The notes below the pieces were generated by a model. That model did not search any database. It had not been told where the DNA came from and saw only the letters and a program-made list of their open reading frames with translations. This document shows positions 1 to 6,468 of a stretch of DNA of 7,096 nucleotides, in pieces. The stretch's first letter is position 1. Each line of letters begins with the position of its first letter. The stretch comes from Pseudomonadota bacterium (GTDB lineage Bacteria > Pseudomonadota > Alphaproteobacteria > Rhizobiales > Xanthobacteraceae), in contig JAEWCJ010000104.1 in assembly GCA_023390695.1 (NCBI GenBank), positions 1 to 7,096 of the forward strand, given 5' to 3'. The position numbers and the translations under genes were made by a program.

Positions 1-1
1 C

Positions 2-1066
2 GCCCTTGCGCTCGGCCGGCGGGGGCTGGGCAATACCTGGCCCAATCCTGCTGTCGGAGCGGTTATCGTCAATGACGGTGCGATCGTGGGCCGCGGCTGG
101 ACGCAGCCGGGCGGTCGGCCGCATGCGGAAACCGAAGCGCTGGCGGAAGCCGGCGAAGCCGCGAAAGATGCGACGCTCTATGTGACGCTGGAACCGTGCT
201 CGCATCATGGCAAGACGCCGCCTTGCGCCGATGCCATCATTGCCGCCGGGATCAAGCGGGTGGTGTCGGCGCTCGAGGATCCCAATCCGGAAGTGGCCGG
301 GCAGGGGCTGGCCCGCTTGCGTGAAGCTGGTGTTGAGGTCGAGACCGGCCTTTGCGAGACCGAGGCGCGGCGCGCCCATGCCGGGCATGTCCGCCGTGTC
401 CGTGAGGGGCGGCCGCATGTGACCCTGAAGCTGGCGGTTTCGTCCGACGGCAAGACCGGCCTTGCGGGGCGCCGGCCATTCCAGATTTCGGGTGAGGCGG
501 CGCGGGCGCGTGTGCATATGATGCGGGCAATGAACGACGCCGTCCTCGTCGGCATTGGAACCGCGCTCTCGGACGATCCGTTGCTGACCTGCCGGCTGCC
601 CGGCATGCAGAAACGCTCGCCGGTGCGGGTGGTGCTCGACAGCAAGCTGCGCCTGCCGCTTGAAAATTGTCTGGTCGCGACCGCGCGCGAGACGCCCCTC
701 TGGGTGATCGCTGCGGCGGGAGCATCGGCCGAAAAGGAGAAGGCCCTGCGGGAGGCCGGCGTGGAGGTCCTGCGCAGCGGCAAAGGCGAAGGCGGCCTTG
801 ATCTGCGCAAGGCGCTGGATCTTCTGGGCAGCAAGGGCATTACCCGGCTCCTCGTCGAGCCGGGTCCCATCGTCGCCGCCTCTTTCCTGAAGGCGGAACT
901 AATCGATGAGGCACTTGTCATCCGCTCGCCTGCAGCATTGGGTGCCGATGCGATTGACGCTATCGAGGGACTTTCCCTCAATGCGCTGACGGGCTCGCTG
1001 AAATTCAGGATTGCAGATCAGGAAAAACTGGGCGCTGACCAGCTGACGACATATGAACGGACTTGA
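2..1066 (+). CDS. ribD: RibD, bifunctional diaminohydroxyphosphoribosylaminopyrimidine deaminase / 5-amino-6-(5-phosphoribosylamino)uracil reductase (5' partial)
   Basis: RibD carries out the second and third steps of the pyrimidine branch of riboflavin synthesis in the cytoplasm: deamination of the GTP cyclohydrolase II product, then NADPH-dependent reduction of the ribose side chain. The reading frame is already open at base 2 and encodes the typical deaminase start region (ALALGRRGLGNTWPNPAVGA), so only a short N-terminal piece is missing and the GTG at 86 is internal. The zinc site is intact: HAE at 122-130 and the PC-x8-C type motif with cysteines at 197-199 and 224-226 (EPCSHHGKTPPC). 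The reductase domain begins near 410 (RPHVTLKLAVSSDGKTG) and contains the VGIGTALSDDPLLTCR nucleotide-binding region and a C-terminal LLVEPGP motif. The stop at 1064-1066 is 6 bases before ribE, indicating one operon. The identification is very secure; the true start lies outside the window. Confidence 0.97.
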   Translation, partial: ALALGRRGLGNTWPNPAVGAVIVNDGAIVGRGWTQPGGRPHAETEALAEAGEAAKDATLYVTLEPCSHHGKTPPCADAIIAAGIKRVVSALEDPNPEVAGQGLARLREAGVEVETGLCETEARRAHAGHVRRVREGRPHVTLKLAVSSDGKTGLAGRRPFQISGEAARARVHMMRAMNDAVLVGIGTALSDDPLLTCRLPGMQKRSPVRVVLDSKLRLPLENCLVATARETPLWVIAAAGASAEKEKALREAGVEVLRSGKGEGGLDLRKALDLLGSKGITRLLVEPGPIVAASFLKAELIDEALVIRSPAALGADAIDAIEGLSLNALTGSLKFRIADQEKLGADQLTTYERT

Positions 1067-1072
1067 CCGAGA

Positions 1073-1678
1073 ATGTTTACCGGGATTGTGACCGACATTG
1101 GCGAGGTGGCGAGCGTTACGGCCCGCGCCAACACGCTCAGCCGTATCGAGATCGCCTGCAGCTATGACGGCGCCTCGATCGCGCTCGGCGCCTCGATTTC
1201 CTGTTCGGGCATTTGTCTTACCGTCGTGGACGTGGTGGAGAAAAACGGCGGTTGCGTCTTCGCCGTCGATGCTGCCGCGGAGACCCTGCGGCTGACCAAT
1301 GCCGGCGGCTGGCAGCCCGGCAGCAAACTCAACCTGGAGCGCTCGCTCAAAGCCGGCGATGAACTCGGCGGGCACATTGTCAGCGGGCATGTCGACGGTC
1401 TGGCCGAAGTGCTCTCGCGCGAGGATTTTGCCGACCAGGCGCGCTTTGTTCTGCGCGCTCCCAAGGCAATCGCCCGTTTTATCGCGGCCAAGGGCTCGGT
1501 CGCGCTTAACGGCGTGTCGCTCACGGTTAACGACGTGTCCGGTGACAATTTCTCCGTGCATATTATCCCGCACACCCTGGCCGTCACCACCTTCGGGTCG
1601 GTCAAGGCCGGCGACCGGCTCAATCTCGAAATTGATGTGATGGCACGCTATGCTGCGCGCCTGATGCAGGCGCAATAG
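1073..1678 (+). CDS. ribE: Riboflavin synthase, alpha subunit
   Basis: This enzyme dismutates two molecules of 6,7-dimethyl-8-ribityllumazine into riboflavin and the pyrimidinedione that RibH reuses. The protein has 201 residues, normal for the family, and shows the two tandem lumazine-binding barrels. The first starts with the diagnostic MFTGIV and carries SGICLTV (45-51). The second starts at GGHIVSGHVDG (99-109) and carries NGVSLTV (146-152) and IPHTL (165-169). The C-terminal LNLEIDVMARY segment, which forms the trimerising helix in known structures, is present. The ATG at 1073 follows ribD by 6 bases and has only a weak GAGA-like ribosome site, so translation may be coupled to ribD. The gene is also called ribC in some genomes. 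Its TAG stop is followed by an in-frame open stretch reaching the ribH start. Confidence 0.97.
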   Translation: MFTGIVTDIGEVASVTARANTLSRIEIACSYDGASIALGASISCSGICLTVVDVVEKNGGCVFAVDAAAETLRLTNAGGWQPGSKLNLERSLKAGDELGGHIVSGHVDGLAEVLSREDFADQARFVLRAPKAIARFIAAKGSVALNGVSLTVNDVSGDNFSVHIIPHTLAVTTFGSVKAGDRLNLEIDVMARYAARLMQAQ

Positions 1679-1718
1679 CGGTATCATCTGTACGGCATGA
1701 CTCTGGAGCAAGACATGG

Positions 1719-1738
1719 CTTGCGCTGGCCTGCGCAGG
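1719..1738 (+). promoter_or_regulatory. Stem-loop in the ribE-ribH gap
   Basis: The transcript can fold into a 7-bp stem (1719-1725 with 1732-1738, one G-U pair) with a 6-base loop (1726-1731). It lies inside the possible leader ORF and 24 bases upstream of the ribH ribosome site. There is no T-run after it, so it is not a standard intrinsic terminator. An internal 10-base perfect palindrome at 1729-1738 (CCTGCGCAGG) offers an alternative reading as a DNA site. A regulatory role is only a possibility. Confidence 0.2.
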
Positions 1739-1762
1739 CGCGTAGGTGACGGCGTTCTGAGT

Positions 1763-1766
1763 GGAG
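1763..1766 (+). promoter_or_regulatory. Ribosome binding site deciding the ribH start
   Basis: GGAG stands 7 bases before the ATG at 1774 but only 4 bases before the GTG at 1771. The spacing favours the ATG, which shortens RibH by one residue compared with the GTG start. Confidence 0.6.
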
Positions 1767-1773
1767 TGACGTG

Positions 1774-2343
1774 ATGGCCGGCAGTCGGCGCAGTGAAAAT
1801 ACGAATGGCGGTGGCCAGCAGGGCGCGCGTATCCTGATCGTGGAGGCGCGTTATTACGACGATATCGCCAATGCGCTGCTGGCGGGCGCCACCAAGGCGT
1901 TGGAAGAGGCCGGCGCCGTCTTTGATCGCATTACCGTGCCCGGGGCGCTGGAAGTTCCGGCGGCCGTCGCCATGGCGCTTGACGCTGCGGCCAGAACCAA
2001 GACCCCGTATGACGGCGTGGTCGCTCTGGGCTGCGTCATCCGTGGTGAGACCCTTCATTTCGAGATTGTGTCGATGGAATCCGCGGGAGCGCTGATGGAT
2101 ATGTCCGTTGCGCGGCAGGTTCCGCTCGGCAACGGCATCCTCACCGTCAATACCGAGAGCCAGGCCTGGGCGCGGGCGAAGGTGGAAGAGGGTAACAAGG
2201 GCGGCGATGCGGCGCGCGCCGCGCTTGCAATGATCGCGATCAAGCGCGATCTGGCGGCCGCCCATGCGCCGTCGGCCTCGCGCACAAAGCCGCAATCCAG
2301 GCCGCAGGCAAAATCGTCGTCCAAGGCGCGGGCGAGGCGATGA
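1774..2343 (+). CDS. ribH: 6,7-dimethyl-8-ribityllumazine synthase (riboflavin synthase beta subunit)
   Basis: RibH condenses 5-amino-6-ribitylaminouracil with 3,4-dihydroxy-2-butanone 4-phosphate to give the lumazine substrate of RibE. Family motifs are all present in the 189-residue protein: [12 protein letters not shown] near the N-terminus (20-31, substrate-pocket aromatic residue), [11 protein letters not shown] (55-65), the [14 protein letters not shown] block (87-99) with the catalytic histidine at 95, and [20 protein letters not shown] (116-135). The core ends near residue 162, where most homologues of about 160 residues stop. A further tail of roughly 27 residues follows, rich in Ser, Lys and Arg, and it is unusual. 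The start at 1774 is preferred over GTG 1771 because of the GGAG spacing. The stop overlaps the nusB start (ATGA, 2340-2343), so the two are probably translated together. Confidence 0.96.
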   Translation: MAGSRRSENTNGGGQQGARILIVEARYYDDIANALLAGATKALEEAGAVFDRITVPGALEVPAAVAMALDAAARTKTPYDGVVALGCVIRGETLHFEIVSMESAGALMDMSVARQVPLGNGILTVNTESQAWARAKVEEGNKGGDAARAALAMIAIKRDLAAAHAPSASRTKPQSRPQAKSSSKARARR

Positions 2344-2831
2344 AACGCGCCGTCAAATCCGAGGACCGCAAGGCCAACAAGCGCGGCGCCGCCCGCCTCG
2401 CGGCGGTGCAGGCTCTCTACCAGATGGACATTGCCGGCACCTCGCTGCACGAAATCCTCGCCGAATTCGAGAGCCACTGGCTGGGTTGCGAGGTCGAAGG
2501 ATCGCAGTATCTGCCGGCCGAAGCCGCCTTTTTTCGTGACATCGTCGGCGGGGCGGTGCGGGAACAGCGCAAGCTGGATCCGATGATCGACGCCGCGCTC
2601 AGCGCCGGCTGGCCGCTTAAGCGCGTGGAGGCGTTGCTGCGCGCAGTGCTGCGTGCCGGCGCCTTCGAACTTGACCAGCGCCAGGATATTCCCGCCCGCG
2701 TCGTGGTTTCCGAATATGTCGACGTCGCCAATGCTTTCGTCGACCGTGACGAGACCGGAATGGTCAATGCCGTTCTCGATACGCTTGCGCGCCAGTTGCG
2801 GGCGGCGGAATTCGACCGCACGTCCGGCTGA
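2340..2831 (+). CDS. nusB: Transcription antitermination factor NusB
   Basis: NusB, with NusE (ribosomal protein S10), binds boxA RNA and prevents premature termination on rRNA operons. The 163-residue protein is all-helical in family structures. It shows the conserved first-helix sequence [13 protein letters not shown] (18-30) after a basic N-terminus, then the [10 protein letters not shown] region, and the C-terminal family signature around [29 protein letters not shown] and [15 protein letters not shown]. Length is typical for alphaproteobacteria. It starts inside the end of ribH (4-base overlap) and stops 6 bases before thiL. The ribH-nusB pairing is widespread in proteobacteria, probably for co-expression rather than shared chemistry. 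Nothing is missing or odd. Confidence 0.96.
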   Translation: MKRAVKSEDRKANKRGAARLAAVQALYQMDIAGTSLHEILAEFESHWLGCEVEGSQYLPAEAAFFRDIVGGAVREQRKLDPMIDAALSAGWPLKRVEALLRAVLRAGAFELDQRQDIPARVVVSEYVDVANAFVDRDETGMVNAVLDTLARQLRAAEFDRTSG

Positions 2832-2837
2832 CGCATT

Positions 2838-3827
2838 ATGGAAACGGCGGAAGACAAGCTGATCGCGCGTTTCTTCCGGCCGCTGGCCACGCACCCCGGC
2901 GCCCTGTCGCTCACCGACGATGCCGCGGTGTTCACACCACCCGAGGGTCATGAAGTGGTGTTGACGACCGATGCCGTGGTCGCCGGCGTGCATGTCGTCG
3001 CCGACGAAGCGCCGGACGCGATTGCGCGCAAGGCCTTGCGGGTCAATCTGTCCGATCTCGCCGCCAAGGGGGCGACACCAGCGGCTTTTCTCATGTCCCT
3101 CGCGCTGCCGCGCGAGACGCGCGAGGACTGGCTGGCGGCTTTCTGTGCTGGCCTGAAATCCGACGCCGAAACCTATCAATGTCCGCTGATCGGCGGCGAC
3201 ACCGATCGTGTGCCCGGCCCGCTGACAATCACCATCTTCGCGCTCGGCACTCTGCCGCGCGGCAGTATGGTGAAGCGGAGCAGCGCCAAGCCCGGAGACC
3301 ATGTTCTGGTCAGTGGCAGCATCGGCGATGCCGCGCTCGGCTTGCAGCTCCGGCGCGATCCGACGCTTGCCGCGCGCTGGTCGCTTGCCGAGGCCGAGCA
3401 CCATTACCTGCTGGAGCGCTATCGGCTGCCGCAACCGCGTGTCGTGCTTGCCGAGGCGGTGCGGGCATATGCTTCGGCGGCGATAGACGTGTCCGATGGG
3501 TTCGTTGGCGACCTGTCAAAGTTGCTGCGTGTCTCCGGATTGTCGGGCGACGTGATGCTTGAGTCCGTTCCTGTGTCGCCCGGCGCGAAGAAGGCGCTGG
3601 CTGATGACCCGTCATTGCGTGAAACGATCTTTGCCGGAGGCGACGATTACGAGATTGTTTGCACAGTGGCGGAGAACAAGCTTGGTGAGTTCCTGGCCTT
3701 GGGCGCGAAGACCGGCACTGCCTTCACCAGGGTGGGGCGCGTGCGTGAGGGCAATGAGCCGCCACGTTTCCTTGGTGCCGCGGGCGACGAAGTGACTTTC
3801 GTGCAGCGCGCCTTCAGCCATTTTTGA
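2838..3827 (+). CDS. thiL: Thiamine-monophosphate kinase
   Basis: ThiL phosphorylates thiamine monophosphate with ATP to give thiamine diphosphate, the last step of that cofactor pathway. The 329-residue length is standard for this PurM/AIR-synthase-like family. Magnesium- and nucleotide-binding motifs are in the expected order: TDDAAV (26-31), TTDAVVAGVHV (43-53), KALRVNLSDLAAKGATP (65-81), GGDTDRVPGPLTIT (119-132), SGSIGDAALGL (159-169), AIDVSDGFVGDLSKLL (215-230) and GGDDYEIV (267-274). The ATG at 2838 follows nusB by 6 bases with no clear ribosome site, so it may depend on coupling. The nusB-thiL link is common in proteobacteria. All acidic metal ligands appear intact. Confidence 0.96.
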   Translation: METAEDKLIARFFRPLATHPGALSLTDDAAVFTPPEGHEVVLTTDAVVAGVHVVADEAPDAIARKALRVNLSDLAAKGATPAAFLMSLALPRETREDWLAAFCAGLKSDAETYQCPLIGGDTDRVPGPLTITIFALGTLPRGSMVKRSSAKPGDHVLVSGSIGDAALGLQLRRDPTLAARWSLAEAEHHYLLERYRLPQPRVVLAEAVRAYASAAIDVSDGFVGDLSKLLRVSGLSGDVMLESVPVSPGAKKALADDPSLRETIFAGGDDYEIVCTVAENKLGEFLALGAKTGTAFTRVGRVREGNEPPRFLGAAGDEVTFVQRAFSHF

Positions 3828-3839
3828 CGGACGACGAGC

Positions 3840-5081
3840 ATGTCCAATTCAATCGAGACAACCGGCAAACCTGCGTCCAAATCGTGGGGAGTGTCGGGCA
3901 GTTCGCGTGACGTCTGGCTCAAGCGGAATTTCCCGACCGTCGAGGATCTGCGCCGCCGTGCAAAGCAGCGGGTACCGCGTTTTGGTTATGACACGATCGC
4001 TGGCGGAACCGGCAGCGAACTTTGCGTCGCACGAAACGCCAGCGCGCTCGACGCCATACAGATCGTGCCGCGTTACGGTCGCGATCGTGAAGCCATTTCC
4101 ACCGAGGTCGAATTGTTTGGCCGCTCTTATGCAGGTCCGCTCGGCGTCGCCCCGATGGGCTTGCAAGGCGTGATGTGGCCAGGCGCCGAACGCCATCTCG
4201 CCAGTGCGGCGCAGAAGGCGCGCATTCCCTATACTGCCGGCACGGTCAGCGGCGTCGTTCTCGAAGAACTGGCCGGCATCGCGCCGGACGTCATCTGGTT
4301 CCAGCTTTATCGTCTTGCCGCCAACGATCACGCGATCGGCATTGACCTCGTGCAGCGGGCAAAAACGGCCGGCGTGCATGTTCTGGTGCTGACTCTCGAT
4401 ACGCCGACCCGCGCCAAGCGCCCGCGCGAATTGCGCAACCGCATGGTGCTGCCGTTCCGTCCGAGCCCGCGCATGATTTTGGATGTTGTCAGGCGGCCGG
4501 CCTGGCTGATCGAGTTGCTCAAGAAGGGCAGCCCCAATTTCCCGACGCTGGCGCGCTATGCCGGCAAGAATGCCAGCAAGCCCGAGATTGCCGCCTTTGC
4601 GCAAAACGCGGTGGGTGGCGGGTTTACCTGGGAGGAGGTCGCGCGTTATCGCGATCTCTGGAAAGGGCCGCTGGTGGTCAAGGGCATCATGCATCCTGGC
4701 GATGCCGAGCAGGCCGTATCGCTGGGGGTGGATGGCGTTCAGGTCTCGAACCATGGCGGCCGGCAATTCGAAGCCGCGCCGGCTTCCATCGATGTCCTGC
4801 CTTCGATCGCCGCCGCTGTCGGCAAGCGTGCGACCGTTCTGTTTGACGGCGGTGTGCGCTCTGGTCTTGATCTTATGCGTGCGCGGGCATGCGGCGCCGA
4901 TGCCGCCCTTTCGGGCCGCACATTTGTCTACGCGGTCGCGGCGCTCGGGGAAGAGGGCGCGCACTATGTCACCTCCCTATTGCTTGAGGAATTGCGTGTT
5001 GCAATGCGGCAGGCCGGCGTGCACGCCCTATCCGAGATCGGTTCGCTCACCGTGCGCCATCCGGGGGCATTGCAGGTCTGA
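3840..5081 (+). CDS. FMN-dependent alpha-hydroxy-acid dehydrogenase/oxidase, LldD-like
   Basis: This 413-residue protein belongs to the (S)-2-hydroxy acid oxidising flavoenzymes (lactate dehydrogenase LldD, mandelate dehydrogenase, glycolate oxidase), which turn 2-hydroxy acids into 2-oxo acids using FMN. Visible motifs are LGVAPMGLQG (101-110), WFQLY (153-157), LTLDTP with Arg194 (184-194), VVKGI with Lys281, the catalytic SNHGGRQ with His305 and Arg308, FDGGVRSG (335-342) and SGRTFVYA (358-365). Residues 213-240 (LDVVRRPAW, then LLKKGSPNF) resemble the basic, partly hydrophobic insert of LldD and mandelate dehydrogenase, suggesting a membrane-associated dehydrogenase. Against glycolate oxidase from memory, the substrate-binding Tyr24 corresponds to Thr52 (GYDTIAGGTG), so the substrate may differ. 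It lies 12 bases after thiL and probably shares the rib/thi transcript. The exact substrate cannot be told from sequence. Confidence 0.9.
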   Translation: MSNSIETTGKPASKSWGVSGSSRDVWLKRNFPTVEDLRRRAKQRVPRFGYDTIAGGTGSELCVARNASALDAIQIVPRYGRDREAISTEVELFGRSYAGPLGVAPMGLQGVMWPGAERHLASAAQKARIPYTAGTVSGVVLEELAGIAPDVIWFQLYRLAANDHAIGIDLVQRAKTAGVHVLVLTLDTPTRAKRPRELRNRMVLPFRPSPRMILDVVRRPAWLIELLKKGSPNFPTLARYAGKNASKPEIAAFAQNAVGGGFTWEEVARYRDLWKGPLVVKGIMHPGDAEQAVSLGVDGVQVSNHGGRQFEAAPASIDVLPSIAAAVGKRATVLFDGGVRSGLDLMRARACGADAALSGRTFVYAVAALGEEGAHYVTSLLLEELRVAMRQAGVHALSEIGSLTVRHPGALQV

Positions 5082-5087
5082 CCTGCA
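5071..5087 (+). repeat. Inverted repeat across the stop codon of the LldD-like gene
   Basis: A perfect 7-bp inverted repeat with a 3-base loop (TGCAGGT, CTG, ACCTGCA) spans the stop codon at 5079-5081. A second, weaker pair follows (CCGGC at 5091-5095 and GCCGG at 5106-5110). Neither is followed by a T-run. It could slow RNA decay or act as a weak or Rho-assisted end point between the operon and the MFS gene, but this is inference. Confidence 0.35.
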
Positions 5088-5141
5088 CGTCCGGCACTGG
5101 CGCAAGCCGGATCCGGCCGTTAAGAGGGACCACCTTTATTC

Positions 5142-5146
5142 AGGGA
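5142..5146 (+). promoter_or_regulatory. Ribosome binding site deciding the MFS gene start
   Basis: AGGGA lies 7 bases before the ATG at 5154 but directly against the in-frame GTG at 5148 (1-base spacer). The ATG is therefore the better start. Confidence 0.6.
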
Positions 5147-5153
5147 AGTGAAT

Positions 5154-6371
5154 ATGTCGGTCGCCGCGGGACCTGCCGACTTCGTGCCCGACGACCGCCT
5201 TGCGAAACGCAACGCGGTCGTTCTTGCCGTTACCCAGGCGTTGGCCGGAGCCAATAATACGGTGATGCTGGCGACAGGAGCCATTGTCGGCTCCATGCTG
5301 GCTCCGGACAAAGTCTACGCGACGGTGCCGATCACCGTTTACGTCATCGGCATGTGGCTCGGCACGCTGCCGGTAGGCAAACTGGCTCGCCATTATGGCC
5401 GCCGAACCGCATTTCAGGTCGGTACTGCTTTTGGCGTGGCGAGCGGTCTGCTCGGCTATTTCGCCGTGATGCAGGCGTCTTTTGTGCTGTTCAATATGGG
5501 CGCCTTCTGCTGCGGACTGTATGCCGCCGCCCATCAGGCTTATCGATTCGCCGCCGCCGACACGGCGAGCGAATCCTTTCGTCCGCGAGCCATTTCATGG
5601 GTGATGGTCGGCGGAGTGTTCGCCGCGATCCTCGGTCCCCAGCTTGTCATCGCAACCAAGGAAATCTGGCCCCCTTATCTGTTTGCCGCAAGTTTCCTGG
5701 CGCAGGCGGCGGTTGCGGCCGTGGCGTCACTTGTGCTGACCCTCGTCAGAATCCCGAAACCGCCGCGTATCCAGGCAGGCGGCGAGGGGAGACCGCTGTC
5801 GGAGATATTGCGGCAGCCGCGATTCGTTGTGGCAGTCATTTGCGGCGTCGCGAGCTACGCCATGATGAACATGGTGATGACGTCGGCGCCGCTCGCCATG
5901 GTCCAATGCAATCATTCTGTCACCGACGCCGCCCTTGGCCTGCAGTGGCATGTGCTCGGTATGTACGCGCCGAGTTTCTTCACCGGCAGTCTGATCGCCC
6001 GATTCGGAATCGAACGTGTCATCGGCGCTGGCTTCTTGTTGCTCCTGGCAAGCGCCGGTATCAGCATGGCCGGTATCACGCTCTGGCATTTCTGGCTGGG
6101 ACTCATCCTGCTCGGTGTCGGCTGGAATTTCGGTTTCATCGGCGCCACCGCGATGGTCACGCAATGTCACCGTCCGGAAGAGCGCACGCGGGTGCAGAGC
6201 TTCAACGATTTTCTGGTCTTCGGTTCGATGGCGATCGGCTCCTTCGCCTCGGGCAACCTGCTGGCGGTCTATGGCTGGATCGTCGTGAACGGCGTGGTGT
6301 TTCCGGTCGTTGCCATTGCGGCGGCCTTGCTGGTGTGGCTGACCTTGCGCGGTCGCCAGCCCGCCGTGTGA
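5154..6371 (+). CDS. MFS transporter, 12 membrane helices, substrate unknown
   Basis: A 405-residue inner-membrane permease of the major facilitator superfamily. Twelve hydrophobic segments can be read at about 21-41, 54-74, 86-106, 108-128, 147-167, 174-198, 223-243, 262-282, 288-306, 311-334, 352-373 and 377-398. A basic cytoplasmic loop (about 199-222) separates the two six-helix halves. Motif A between helices 2 and 3 reads GKLARHYGRR (75-84), with Arg where many MFS proteins have Asp. Blocks such as YRFAAAD (130-136), QWHVLGMYAPSFFTG (264-278), GWNFGFIGATAM (323-334) and QSFNDFLVFG (348-357) fit, from memory, a conserved bacterial MFS subfamily without an assigned substrate. It lies 72 bases after the LldD-like gene and may be co-transcribed or have its own promoter in that gap. 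Uptake or export of a hydroxy acid, or of a flavin, is a guess from context only. Confidence 0.9.
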   Translation: MSVAAGPADFVPDDRLAKRNAVVLAVTQALAGANNTVMLATGAIVGSMLAPDKVYATVPITVYVIGMWLGTLPVGKLARHYGRRTAFQVGTAFGVASGLLGYFAVMQASFVLFNMGAFCCGLYAAAHQAYRFAAADTASESFRPRAISWVMVGGVFAAILGPQLVIATKEIWPPYLFAASFLAQAAVAAVASLVLTLVRIPKPPRIQAGGEGRPLSEILRQPRFVVAVICGVASYAMMNMVMTSAPLAMVQCNHSVTDAALGLQWHVLGMYAPSFFTGSLIARFGIERVIGAGFLLLLASAGISMAGITLWHFWLGLILLGVGWNFGFIGATAMVTQCHRPEERTRVQSFNDFLVFGSMAIGSFASGNLLAVYGWIVVNGVVFPVVAIAAALLVWLTLRGRQPAV

Positions 6372-6410
6372 GGCTGCCGTCGCAGGCCGAATCTCGGCCG
6401 GCGGTCAGCC
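6372..6410 (+). terminator. Possible terminator stem-loop after the MFS gene
   Basis: Directly after the MFS stop codon the RNA can form a long interrupted hairpin. The outer arms are GGCTGCCG (6372-6379) with CGG-T-CAGCC (6402-6410). The inner perfect 6-bp stem is GGCCGA (6385-6390) with TCGGCC (6394-6399) around a 3-base loop. Position and GC content suit a transcription end, but there is no T-run, so if it works it would be non-canonical or Rho-assisted. Confidence 0.35.
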
Positions 6411-6455
6411 TGCTGGTCACGCGTGCAGCGGAGACAAACCGGCCGGATGCGCAGG

Positions 6456-6468
6456 AATTGCCGCAATT
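6456..6468. repeat. 13-base perfect dyad, possible operator
   Basis: AATTGC and GCAATT face each other around a single C (AATTGCCGCAATT). An A/T-rich symmetric site of this size stands out in GC-rich DNA and lies 44 bases upstream of one candidate hppA -35 box and over another. This is the shape of a dimeric regulator site. The regulator is unknown and chance is possible. Confidence 0.3.

Larger units (their letters stand above)
1697..1774 (+). other. Possible small leader ORF between ribE and ribH
   Basis: The 95-base gap between ribE and ribH contains a short ORF. An ATG at 1715 has a well-placed ribosome site (GGAG at 1705-1708, 6-base spacer) and encodes 19 residues, [19 protein letters not shown]. 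An in-frame ATG at 1697 would make it 25 residues but has no visible ribosome site. The TGA at 1772-1774 shares its A with the ribH ATG at 1774 (TGATG), the arrangement expected for coupled translation. The frame is the same as ribE and opens right after the ribE stop. The peptide resembles nothing I recognise, and such a short ORF in GC-rich DNA can arise by chance. Confidence 0.25.

Noticed and set aside
86..1066. ribD starting at the GTG at 86
   Set aside because: The conserved deaminase N-terminus is encoded upstream in the same frame from base 2, so this GTG is internal.
899..1711. Minus-strand ORF of 270 codons opposite ribD and ribE
   Set aside because: It is antisense to conserved enzymes, with no plausible family or ribosome site.
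1679..1773. FMN riboswitch before ribH
   Set aside because: The gap is too short for the multi-helix FMN aptamer, and I do not see its conserved sequence blocks; only one simple hairpin is visible.
2055..3434. Long minus-strand ORF of 459 codons opposite ribH, nusB and thiL
   Set aside because: It lies antisense to three certain genes, resembles no protein family, and fits the long spurious frames that GC-rich codon bias creates.
3849..4964. Minus-strand ORF of 371 codons opposite the LldD-like gene
   Set aside because: It mirrors a well-supported flavoenzyme gene, has a composition rich in Arg, His, Gly and Ala, and shows no recognisable domain.
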